This document shows, in pieces, positions 26,027 through 35,344 of a stretch of 35,344 nt of DNA. The DNA comes from Calditrichia bacterium. Lineage in GTDB: Bacteria; Calditrichota; Calditrichia; Calditrichales; J004. Position 1 is the first letter of the stretch; the number at the start of each line of letters is the position of its first letter. The notes beneath the pieces were generated by a model. The model had not been told where the DNA came from. It worked only from the letters and a program-made list of their open reading frames with translations, and searched no databases. Location: assembly GCA_026991535.1 (NCBI GenBank), contig JALXBH010000298.1, positions 1-35,344 on the forward strand. Reading direction: 5' to 3'. Position numbers and translations under genes: made by a program.

Positions 26027-27910
26027 TTATATACTGAGTTTGGTTACCTTGGTGTTATCCAGAAAGAGATTGAAAATAACCCTGGAAACAAAAATGGCCG
26101 TAAACATACTGGCGGCGATACCGATCATCAATGTAACGGCAAACCCCTTAATCGGGCCCGTGCCATAGGTATACAACACCAGTCCGGCGATAAATGTGGT
26201 AACGTTGGCGTCCAAAATAGTGATAAAGGCTTTACCATAGCCCTGATCCAGTGAAGCGCGTATGGTTTTGCCCTTGCGCAATTCTTCACGCACCCTTTCA
26301 AATATCAGCACATTAGCGTCCACCGCCATACCGATGGTTAAAATAATACCGGCGATGCCCGGCAGGGTCAGCGTGGCCCCCAGCGATGCCATAACCGCCA
26401 TGATAAAGACGATATTGAGCATAAGTGCCATGTCAGCTATAAAGCCGGAGCCTTTGTAATACAAAATCATAAAGAGCATAACGACTATAAGCCCCAATAA
26501 GGCGGAATAACTACCGGCAATGATGGAATCGTGCCCCAGAGACGGACCTACCGTACGTTCTTCGATGATCCGTACCGGAGCGGGCAGGGCACCGGCTTTT
26601 AACACAATGCTCAGGTCTTTGGCAGATTCAAAGGTGTCCATACCCGTGATACGCGCCCGGCCGGAAGTGATTTTTGCCTGCAGGGTTGGCGCCAAAACCA
26701 CGCGTTCATCCAGTATAATCGCCAGCCGTTTTTGGATGTTGGCACCGGTAACCCGGGCAAAAACCTTGGCCCCCTCGTCGCTAAAGGTAAGCGACACCTC
26801 AAATTTTCCCATGGAAGAGGGATCGTTGGGGCTGCCGTTTTGCGGACGGGCGTCCACAATGTATTCTCCGCTCAGCTCCTGCTTTTTGTTTACCAGGTAA
26901 ACCTGAAGATATTCACCGTTGGCCACTTTTTTGGAGCCCCATAAGAACTCGGCGTTGCCTGCTTCCTCGGCGATGATCTTTTTAACTTCCGGCAGGGAGA
27001 TGATTCGCTTGAATTTGTTTTCCTTGTCTGCCGGAACCAACAGGGTGCTGCGGTCTCTCGGGTCTTGAAAGAAGAGGTTCTCCTCAAACAAGGCCTTGGA
27101 GGTATCCCCGGCGGCGGTGGCACCGGACACGGCGCTGTCGCTGTCATTCACCGAAAAGAGTTCTTCCAGAGCCGTGGAGGTACTGTCTTTCTTCTCTTTC
27201 TTATCCGAGGCGGTGGTGTCTCCCGGAGTAATCTTGGAAGCGATAAATTTATTAATCTTGATGGCCACGTTGCTGGTCACCTCGGGCGATTTTAAAAGTT
27301 TAAACTCCAGAAGCGCCGTTTTACCGATGAGTTGGCGAACCCGCTTGGGATTTGTTACCCCGGCCAGTTCCACAATAATCCGGCTGCTGCCCTGCTTTTG
27401 AATGGTGGGTTCCGAAACGCCAAACTGATCCACGCGATTCCGCAGGATCTCCAGGGAACGGGTTACCGCTTCTTCCGATTGTGTGTAGAGATATTGTAAC
27501 ACTTCGGACTCCTCGCGCCGCTCGGAACTGCCGTAATAGCGGGCGATGTTCATCCCTTTGGCCTTGAGCTTTTCATTAAAGGTAGCGATAAGGTCGGCGT
27601 CGCTTCCCTTTGTTTCCTTTACCGCCTCGTCAAGGGCCTGAACAAATTCCGGATTTTTGTTTTTGGCCAGCTTGTCCAGCAGCTCCTTCAGGTCTACTTC
27701 CAGAACCACATGCATACCACCCTGTAAATCCAACCCCAGGCTGATGGCTTTTGACTTTAAGGCGTTATAGCTGTCGGGATCGCTGTTTTGAAATTCCGTC
27801 AATTCCTTCTCTGACATCATGCTTAAACTTATGGTGGGATAAAGGAGATAAATGGCGACCGCAAAAACAAACAAAATAATAGCCAAACGCGTCGTCGTAT
27901 TCTTTTTCAT
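26027..27910 (-). CDS. secD: Protein translocase subunit SecD
   Basis: 627 residues. N-terminal helix (~9-29), then ISLGLDLQGGMHVVLEVDL, the periplasmic P1 domain, and the C-terminal five-helix bundle with GMAVDANVLIFERVREELRK. Residues ~230-275 (TASDKKEKKDSTSTALEE and following) form a polar, low-complexity insertion between the P1 subdomains, a common variable site. A GGAGG lies about 14 bases before the ATG. The promoter is predicted about 90-120 bp upstream. Confidence 0.96.
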   Translation of the reverse strand: MKKNTTTRLAIILFVFAVAIYLLYPTISLSMMSEKELTEFQNSDPDSYNALKSKAISLGLDLQGGMHVVLEVDLKELLDKLAKNKNPEFVQALDEAVKETKGSDADLIATFNEKLKAKGMNIARYYGSSERREESEVLQYLYTQSEEAVTRSLEILRNRVDQFGVSEPTIQKQGSSRIIVELAGVTNPKRVRQLIGKTALLEFKLLKSPEVTSNVAIKINKFIASKITPGDTTASDKKEKKDSTSTALEELFSVNDSDSAVSGATAAGDTSKALFEENLFFQDPRDRSTLLVPADKENKFKRIISLPEVKKIIAEEAGNAEFLWGSKKVANGEYLQVYLVNKKQELSGEYIVDARPQNGSPNDPSSMGKFEVSLTFSDEGAKVFARVTGANIQKRLAIILDERVVLAPTLQAKITSGRARITGMDTFESAKDLSIVLKAGALPAPVRIIEERTVGPSLGHDSIIAGSYSALLGLIVVMLFMILYYKGSGFIADMALMLNIVFIMAVMASLGATLTLPGIAGIILTIGMAVDANVLIFERVREELRKGKTIRASLDQGYGKAFITILDANVTTFIAGLVLYTYGTGPIKGFAVTLMIGIAASMFTAIFVSRVIFNLFLDNTKVTKLSI

Positions 27911-27998
27911 TAAACCGTAAAACCTCCACGTGTATTAAAAAATATATATGATTTTGATTATTAATCCAGGTATGGGTCGTTGGATTAACAAAAGAATG

Positions 27999-28030
27999 CA
28001 AATTTAGAGCTGTGCCCTTCTAAAGTCAAA
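27999..28030 (-). promoter_or_regulatory. Predicted secDF promoter
   Basis: Minus strand: TTTG (28030-28027), 20 bases, TAAATTTG (28006-27999). This is an exact TAnnTTTG box as described for the Bacteroidetes -7 element, with TTTG at the expected -33 distance; read as sigma-70 it is TTGACT-N17-TAAATT. It lies in the 150-bp gap between ligA and secD, in which I see no strong terminator for ligA. Confidence 0.6.
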
Positions 28031-28061
28031 CAAAATTCCGATATCTTTACAATGGGAGAAA

Positions 28062-30166
<2,105 letters not shown>

Positions 30167-30186
30167 AAAAATTAATAAACTTGGCC

Positions 30187-30825
30187 ATGCATGAAAAGGC
30201 CTTAAGCAGCATCGTTGTACCCCTGACGTTTCTGTGCGCCACTCTGGCGTGCACCAATCCCTTTACCACCCGGGAGGGACAGGTTGAAAAGCCGGATGTG
30301 GGCAGCGAAAGCGGTATTTACGAGGAACCCACCCGGGCGGAAAATATCCTCATCAATCTGTCGCGCTCCCTGGAACAAAAAAATGTACAACGCTATATGG
30401 ACAACTTTTCCGACCCGGCGCAGGGCGCGGAAAAATCCTTCACCTTTATGGGTGACGCCGCCTTTCAGGATCAGTTGATCGGCTCCTGGAGCCTGAGGGA
30501 CGAGGAAAGCTGGTTCCGCAATGTCATTTTTCCCGTAAGCGGCCGCAGCCCGGTTATCCGTTTCAGCTATGTGGACTCCCTGCCCCGGCTTCAGCCCATT
30601 ACCGCCACCTCCTTTGAAGATTCCGTGGAAACCGACCTTTTTCGCTATCGCTTTACCCTGGAATATGCCGACTCCACCCAAACCGTGGAAGGACGGGCCC
30701 GCATGCGTCTCTATCGCTCACTGAAAACGGCCCGGGAGCCCTGGCTGATCTATTATTGGGAAGACCGTGCCCTCGACGGCGCCGTATCCCGCTCCTGGAC
30801 CGCCCTAAAAATCAGGAACCGTTGA
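30187..30825 (+). CDS. Small lipoprotein, NTF2-like ectodomain suspected (first of pair)
   Basis: 212 residues from the ATG at 30187; a TTG two codons earlier is possible and no clear ribosome site is seen. The lipoprotein signal ends CATLAC (Cys ~22) and continues TNPFTTREG. The mature part, ~170 residues, has a helical start (ILINLSRSLEQKNVQRYMDN), then beta-rich segments ending WLIYYWEDRAL, the pattern of small NTF2-like/SnoaL-like domains. It is not recognised as any named family. It is followed after 1 base by a second lipoprotein of similar design. Function unknown; probably envelope-anchored. Confidence 0.75.
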   Translation: MHEKALSSIVVPLTFLCATLACTNPFTTREGQVEKPDVGSESGIYEEPTRAENILINLSRSLEQKNVQRYMDNFSDPAQGAEKSFTFMGDAAFQDQLIGSWSLRDEESWFRNVIFPVSGRSPVIRFSYVDSLPRLQPITATSFEDSVETDLFRYRFTLEYADSTQTVEGRARMRLYRSLKTAREPWLIYYWEDRALDGAVSRSWTALKIRNR

Positions 30826-30826
30826 G

Positions 30827-31345
30827 ATGATTCGCCAAACATTACCCGTTTTAGCCGTGGTTATCCTTGCCCTGGCCTGCAACCCCTTTGCCCCCAGGCT
30901 GGATGAGCAGCTGAACAGCGTTTCCGAAATTTTAACCGGGCAGGAAAGCCCGCAGGAGGTAATGGTTAACTTTGAGTATGCCTATAACTTTAAGGATTCT
31001 CTGGTATACAGCGACCTGCTGGACAGCGCCTTTATCTTTGTTTCCAAAAACTATTCCACCGACCCGGTTACCGACATCATCTGGGGCCGGGATACCGATA
31101 TCCGTACAACGGTACGCTTATTTCGACATTTTCAAACAATTCGCTTAAATTGGGGAGGCACCATTCGCGAAGTCTTCCTTGATGACGACAGTACACTGGT
31201 GGAATTGAAACAGGTATTTCAGCTTACTTTTGACGGCGGCCGCGAAGTGCCGACCCTGAACGGCGAAGCCCTGTTTATTTTACAACGAAAACCCGGCGAG
31301 AGCATCTGGAAGATTGTTCGCTGGGAGGACCTTTCAACTTTTTAA
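30827..31345 (+). CDS. Small lipoprotein, NTF2-like ectodomain suspected (second of pair)
   Basis: 172 residues. Lipoprotein signal MIRQTLPVLAVVILALAC, then NPFAPRLDEQL, close to the TNPFTTREG of its neighbour. The mature part again has an early helix (VMVNFEYAYNFKDSLVYSDL) and beta segments ending IWKIVRWEDLSTF. Shared features with the previous protein: CNPF or CTNPF after the lipid cysteine, similar fold outline, and a terminal W-x-I/W-E-D motif. The ATG lies 1 base after the preceding stop, with an AGGA about 9 bases upstream. Likely a diverged tandem duplicate. Function unknown. Confidence 0.77.
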   Translation: MIRQTLPVLAVVILALACNPFAPRLDEQLNSVSEILTGQESPQEVMVNFEYAYNFKDSLVYSDLLDSAFIFVSKNYSTDPVTDIIWGRDTDIRTTVRLFRHFQTIRLNWGGTIREVFLDDDSTLVELKQVFQLTFDGGREVPTLNGEALFILQRKPGESIWKIVRWEDLSTF

Positions 31346-31355
31346 CGGAGGCAGA

Positions 31356-32066
31356 ATGCAGCGTATAGCTTTTGACGTGGATCCCATCGCCCTGATCCGC
31401 AATACAATGAAATCAACAGAACCGGACCCGGTAAATGCAACGATTATGGCCGAAATAGGCGGCGCCGAATCCATCGTCTGTTATTTGCGCGATGATGAAA
31501 AAACGGTTAGCCAAAGGGATGTGCGTCTGCTTAAGGAACTGGTTAAGACCCATCTGAATGTGCGCGTTAACCTGACCGAGGAGCGTATCCGCCAATTAAT
31601 TGCCCTTAAGGTGGATATGGTCACCTTTGTAGCTCCGGGAAATGTGAACACCCTTAAACCCGCTCCCCTCTCTATAGACAGTTACGGAAGCGCCCTGCGC
31701 AATTATGTGGCCGAATTGCGTTCCAACAACATTTTGAGCTCCATCCTGATCCAGCCCGAACTGGGGGAAATAAAGGGAGCGGGTAAGCTGGAATTCGACT
31801 ATATCGAGCTGGACGCCTCCGCCCTGGACGAGGCCGATGACATGGCCGCCGAGGTGGATATGCTGGAGAATCTTTCCGGTCTTTTACTGGCCGCGGGCAA
31901 GCTGGGTCTGGGCGTAAACATTTCCGGGGCTATCGGCTACGACAACATGCGCGACATCGCCTCCCTGGACTATCTGGAGGATATTATCGTGGCCGAACCC
32001 GTGGTCAACAAGGCCCTGTTTATCGGCATAGAGCACGCTATCCGCGACCTTAACTCACTACTGTAA
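31356..32066 (+). CDS. PdxJ-fold protein lacking the pyridoxine 5'-phosphate synthase active site
   Basis: 236 residues, the length of PdxJ, from an ATG with GGAGG 5 bases upstream. The frame aligns with E. coli PdxJ without gaps through the first ~80 residues: EPDPVNATIMAEIGGAESIV matches [20 protein letters not shown], and SQRDVRLLKELVKT matches TDRDVRILRQTLDT. Later LGLGVNISGAIGYDNM and NKALFIGIEHAIRDLNSLL also match. However the active-site residues differ: E. coli N9, H12, H45, H52, E72, H193 and H216 correspond to D7, P10, Y43, T50, R70, G191 and P215. D11, R20-region, R47 and E153 have counterparts D9, R15, R45 and E151. It cannot be expected to make pyridoxine phosphate. A TIM-barrel pseudoenzyme or new enzyme is inferred. 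Confidence 0.85.
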   Translation: MQRIAFDVDPIALIRNTMKSTEPDPVNATIMAEIGGAESIVCYLRDDEKTVSQRDVRLLKELVKTHLNVRVNLTEERIRQLIALKVDMVTFVAPGNVNTLKPAPLSIDSYGSALRNYVAELRSNNILSSILIQPELGEIKGAGKLEFDYIELDASALDEADDMAAEVDMLENLSGLLLAAGKLGLGVNISGAIGYDNMRDIASLDYLEDIIVAEPVVNKALFIGIEHAIRDLNSLL

Positions 32067-32074
32067 ACCGCCTC

Positions 32075-34510
32075 ATGAAGTTACTTGTATGTTTGCTTAT
32101 GTTGCTTGCCGGCGGCGCGTTGGGCCGCGGGGGGCTGTTCCGCTTTGAACAGGAAAGGCCTCAACCCGCGGACAGCAGCCATATCCGTTTTGACCTGCTG
32201 AACGGCTGGCGTTCCGCCGGGGCCGGAGCGGATATCCGTCCGCCCTTTGCCGCCCTGGGTGATGATACGCTTATTCTAAGCACTGACTTTACTCTGAATA
32301 CGAAAAACACCGCCGGCTTCACCTTTTACTGCCAGGGTTTTCCCGGCAGCGCCGCCATCTACCTTAACAACCGGCTGTTGTTGCACACGCGCGTTCCCTG
32401 GGCTCCCCGGGAACATAACGTTGACGCGGAGATGTTGCGAAGCGGGACAAATAAACTGCGCCTTGTGTTATCCGCGTACTCCTCCGTTTTTCCGGTCTTC
32501 AGCCACGTGTACAGCGCCCCTCCTTTCCTGGCTGTCTCCCGTCCTTTTGGCCTCAGGCGCGCACAGCGGACACTTATTGAAAATTTCAGCTATGACGTTC
32601 CCGGGATCCGGGAAAAGGCTGAAATCGCTTTTTCCTACACAATCAATAACACGCTTCAAAAAAAACAGGGCTATGTTGTGGAAGAGACCGTGCGCGACGC
32701 AAGCGGCAGGATTCTGTTTAAACGACGGAAAAATCTGCGGCCGGAAAGCGCCGGCTATGGCAACCGGTTTAACCTTTCCCCAGCCCGGATGTGGACGCCG
32801 GAAACTCCTCGGTTTGTCACGCTTACCATCACCGTAAAGCACTATCAGCAATTGATTGAGGAGAAAAGCTTTACCCTTGGCATTCGCCGCGCGCAATTCA
32901 GCAACAACCGTTTTCTGCTCAATGGCCGTCCTTTACGGGTTAAGGGTTTGAACTTTTACTTTAACCCCCGGGAAATCTCCGGGCAGCGCCCTTTCGACTA
33001 CTATCTGGCTCAATTGCGTATCATAAAAAAGGCGGGATTTAACGCCGTCCGCTTTCCGGGTATGATACCGCCACGATCGGTTTTTAGCATAGCCGACACC
33101 CTGGGGCTGATGATTTTTGCCGAACTGCCCATACGTCGCTACCCGGCGGATATTATACAAAACGAACTGCTATTAAACACTACGCGTTCCGCCATTCAAA
33201 CCCTTTTTAAGCGCTATGGCCCGCATGCGTCCTTTATCGCCCTGGGTTTAGGCAGCGAGATTCGCACAACAGACCCGGCCATACAACGCTTTTTTATCAT
33301 CAGCAGCGAGGCCGGCCGTCGTCCCGCCCCTTTACTCAGCTATCTTGCTCCCGGCGGCAACGGCACGTTTTCAGGTCTTCCGGTAGATTTTTATCTTTTT
33401 CTTAAATACGGCCCGGCGGATACCCTGCCCCGCTTTTCGGCCCATATCGGTTTTTTGCCGGGAAATACAGGGCAAACCATCATCCGCCGGGGTGACGAAA
33501 TCATGGACGACTTTATAATGCGAAAAAGCGGTTTATTAAAGTCCTGGTTCACGGAGCATAAAAATGTTTTTGCTCCGGGCTATTTCATAGACGCCTATAA
33601 TGATCAGCCCGTTGATTTTGCCCTGAGCGCTCCCGCGCCCGGTCAGCCCTTTGCCCTAAACCCGGCGGGACTCTTTCGCGGAGGCGCCCCCAATGCCATA
33701 CGCGCCTTTCAGGATTTTCACAACGACTCCACCACCGCCCTGTCCACGCCTGTAGCTCAAAAGCCGGACAACTTTTTCGCCGTGGTTTTATTTTTCTGGA
33801 CTATCATCTTTTTGTTTTTTTACCGTCGCTATCCCAATTTCCGGGACAATTTCAAGCGGGCCATGCGCCACACCTACGGCTTTTTTGTGGATATGCGGGA
33901 AAGAAGAATTATCCCCGTGTTCAATACGCTGATGGTGGGGTTCAACTCGGTCATGGTTCTTTCCGTCCTGGTGGCCTCAACCATTTTTTATTACAGCGGC
34001 AGCCCCTTTTTCAGGGAAATGACAGCCATCCTTTTCCCCGATAAAGAACTCTACTATCTTATACTGGAGTACGCATCACATCCCTGGTATCTGCTGGCGG
34101 CGATCATTCCGCTTATTTTTATCCATCCGCTCATTGTCGGCATTTTTATCAAATCCTATGCCCTGATGCGCGGGCGCTATGTCCGCTTCCGGCAAACCAT
34201 AGCCATCGGGATGTGGGCCGGGGCGCCCTTTGCCTTTATGATGCCCTTTTCGCTGGTGGCCTATCATGCACACTATTACGGAAGCTATACCGAAATCCTC
34301 TGGCTTGTGGTTCTCCTTTTCATACTCTGGGCCCATTACCGTCTTATTAACGGCATACGCGTTTTAATGGTGGTGCCCTTCGGCTATGTCTTTCTCATTC
34401 TTTTCTTGAGTTATATCATCCCTTTGGTTATCTTCTTTGCCTTTTTCAATCCACAGCCTCTTTGGTTTGAACAACTTCTTTCATTAATAAACTCACGGAT
34501 GCTTTTTTAA
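32075..34510 (+). CDS. Glycoside hydrolase 2-like ectodomain fused to multi-pass membrane domain
   Basis: 811 residues. Signal peptide (1-17), GH2-type jelly-roll (~60-165, AAIYLNNRLLLHTRVPW), an Ig-like domain (~170-275), and a TIM-barrel start (LLNGRPLRVKGLNFYFNPRE; LRIIKKAGFNAVRFPGMIPP; GLMIFAELPI). The position of the catalytic acid Asn-Glu in GH2 is GLGSEI (S394-E395), so Asn is replaced, and no clear nucleophile glutamate follows; the barrel's second half is short. From ~566 come six hydrophobic segments (~566-583, 618-640, 671-693, 709-733, 740-757, 762-791), Yip1-like in appearance. The natural order is therefore exported barrel followed by inner-membrane bundle. A degenerate, ligand-binding role seems likelier than hydrolysis. 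Confidence 0.8.
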   Translation: MKLLVCLLMLLAGGALGRGGLFRFEQERPQPADSSHIRFDLLNGWRSAGAGADIRPPFAALGDDTLILSTDFTLNTKNTAGFTFYCQGFPGSAAIYLNNRLLLHTRVPWAPREHNVDAEMLRSGTNKLRLVLSAYSSVFPVFSHVYSAPPFLAVSRPFGLRRAQRTLIENFSYDVPGIREKAEIAFSYTINNTLQKKQGYVVEETVRDASGRILFKRRKNLRPESAGYGNRFNLSPARMWTPETPRFVTLTITVKHYQQLIEEKSFTLGIRRAQFSNNRFLLNGRPLRVKGLNFYFNPREISGQRPFDYYLAQLRIIKKAGFNAVRFPGMIPPRSVFSIADTLGLMIFAELPIRRYPADIIQNELLLNTTRSAIQTLFKRYGPHASFIALGLGSEIRTTDPAIQRFFIISSEAGRRPAPLLSYLAPGGNGTFSGLPVDFYLFLKYGPADTLPRFSAHIGFLPGNTGQTIIRRGDEIMDDFIMRKSGLLKSWFTEHKNVFAPGYFIDAYNDQPVDFALSAPAPGQPFALNPAGLFRGGAPNAIRAFQDFHNDSTTALSTPVAQKPDNFFAVVLFFWTIIFLFFYRRYPNFRDNFKRAMRHTYGFFVDMRERRIIPVFNTLMVGFNSVMVLSVLVASTIFYYSGSPFFREMTAILFPDKELYYLILEYASHPWYLLAAIIPLIFIHPLIVGIFIKSYALMRGRYVRFRQTIAIGMWAGAPFAFMMPFSLVAYHAHYYGSYTEILWLVVLLFILWAHYRLINGIRVLMVVPFGYVFLILFLSYIIPLVIFFAFFNPQPLWFEQLLSLINSRMLF

Positions 34511-34515
34511 ATATT

Positions 34516-35344
34516 ATGTACTTATCACAGTTACAAATACATGGTTTTAAATCTTTTGCCAATAAGATTAAACTGGATTTCGACTCCGGTCTTACAGCTA
34601 TAATCGGCCCCAACGGATCGGGAAAGTCCAATATTGTGGACGCCATCCGCTGGGTGTTGGGTGAGCAGCGGGTAAGCAATCTGCGCAGCGATAAAATGGA
34701 AAGCGTGATCTTTAACGGCACCAAAACACGCAAGCCCATGGGCATGGCCGAGGTATCCCTGACCATACAGAACAATCGTAATATTCTGGACACGGAATAC
34801 GACGAGGTAGTCATCTCCCGGCGCCTGTATCGCTCGGGTGAAAGCCAATATCTGATCAACAAAGTTCCCGTTCGTTTAAAGGATGTCATCAACCTGTTTA
34901 TGGATACAGGCATGGGCTCCAATTCCTATTCGGTCATCGAGCTCAAGATGGTGGAAAGTATCCTCTCCGACAACAAGCAGGAACGCCGCGTTCTGTTTGA
35001 GGAAGCCGCCGGAGTGGTAAAATATAAAACCCGCCGCAAATCGGCCCTACGCAAACTCGAGGCCACCCAAATCGATTTATCGCGCATAAATGATATAATC
35101 AACGAAGTGGAAAAAACCGTGGCCTCGCTTCACCGCCAGGTGGGCAAAGCCCGTCGCTATCTGGAATATACCGATAAACTGAAAAAGAGCGAGATCGACC
35201 TTGCCGTATACCGCTACCACCGTTACAAGGAAGAGATTTCGCCCCTGGAAAGGGAGCTGGTTCTGATAAGCAAGGAAAAGGAAGAGAGCTCCCACCAGAT
35301 TACCATAGAAGAAGCCCTGTTGGAAGACTATAACCGGCAGAGCA
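34516..35344 (+). CDS. smc: Chromosome segregation ATPase SMC, N-terminal part, cut by window
   Basis: 276 codons from the ATG at 34516, still open at the right edge. The N-terminal ATPase head is clear: QIHGFKSFANKIKLDF, Walker A IIGPNGSGKSNIVDAIRWVL (~31-50), LGEQRVSNLRSDKMESVIFN, the Q-loop-to-hinge side LFMDTGMGSNSYSVIELKMV, and LFEEAAGVVKYKTRRKSALR where the coiled coil begins. SMC forms the chromosome-condensing complex with ScpA and ScpB. The start is 5 bases after the previous stop and no Shine-Dalgarno is visible, so expression is probably coupled to the upstream row. Confidence 0.96.
   Translation, partial: MYLSQLQIHGFKSFANKIKLDFDSGLTAIIGPNGSGKSNIVDAIRWVLGEQRVSNLRSDKMESVIFNGTKTRKPMGMAEVSLTIQNNRNILDTEYDEVVISRRLYRSGESQYLINKVPVRLKDVINLFMDTGMGSNSYSVIELKMVESILSDNKQERRVLFEEAAGVVKYKTRRKSALRKLEATQIDLSRINDIINEVEKTVASLHRQVGKARRYLEYTDKLKKSEIDLAVYRYHRYKEEISPLERELVLISKEKEESSHQITIEEALLEDYNRQS

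Noticed and set aside
31356-32066. Calling this gene pdxJ
   Set aside because: The fold matches, but the catalytic histidines and glutamate are missing, so the enzyme name would overstate the function.
34446-34922. Minus-strand open frame of about 158 codons over the start of smc
   Set aside because: It lies opposite the conserved SMC ATPase head and has no recognisable motif.

Overview
The window is a gene-dense bacterial chromosome segment. No stretch over about 300 bases lacks a gene; the longest gaps are about 210 bp (7193-7398), 150 bp (27911-28061) and 127 bp (30060-30186). I saw no tRNA, rRNA, CRISPR array, insertion sequence or phage gene. The content (PorV/OmpP1-like barrel, CsgG-like protein, PD40 lipoprotein, huge TPR protein, SMC) and the promoters suggest an FCB-superphylum bacterium. 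Clear Shine-Dalgarno sequences (GGAGG/GGAG before many genes) fit Calditrichota or a relative better than Bacteroidota proper. This placement is inference; no marker gene was compared with a database.

Layout. From the left edge to 30.06 kb every gene is on the minus strand, so transcription runs right to left. The rightmost unit starts with ligA. Next comes secD-secF-STAS, which ends in a strong terminator. Immediately after follows purA, an inactive-looking UshA-type metallophosphatase, chorismate mutase, mltG, uvrD/pcrA, a ~1200-residue TPR protein and a TPR/PD40 lipoprotein, again closed by a terminator. Then comes a mitomycin-repair-like pair (mrfA helicase, mrfB exonuclease), a long-chain acyl-CoA synthetase with its own terminator, and purM. 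The last minus-strand unit is plsY-gpsA-fbp-asnS-acyP-apt-csgG-like-porV-like, the final gene running off the left edge.

At 30.06-30.19 kb the strand switches. The plus strand carries a tight row: two small related-looking lipoproteins, a PdxJ-fold protein that has lost nearly all catalytic residues, a glycoside-hydrolase-2-like ectodomain fused to about six membrane helices, and the start of smc, cut by the right edge.

How the genes work together. Much is housekeeping: phospholipid head steps (plsY, gpsA), gluconeogenesis (fbp), purine synthesis and salvage (purM, purA, apt), aromatic amino acids (chorismate mutase), protein export (secDF), cell wall (mltG), DNA repair and replication (uvrD, ligA, mrfAB, smc). 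The most unusual part is the row before smc, where three consecutive kinds of protein look like reused or degenerate folds and two or three are envelope proteins. Four intergenic regions contain a similar promoter pattern, (T)TTG-N19-20-TAnnTT, resembling the -33/-7 elements known from Bacteroidetes.
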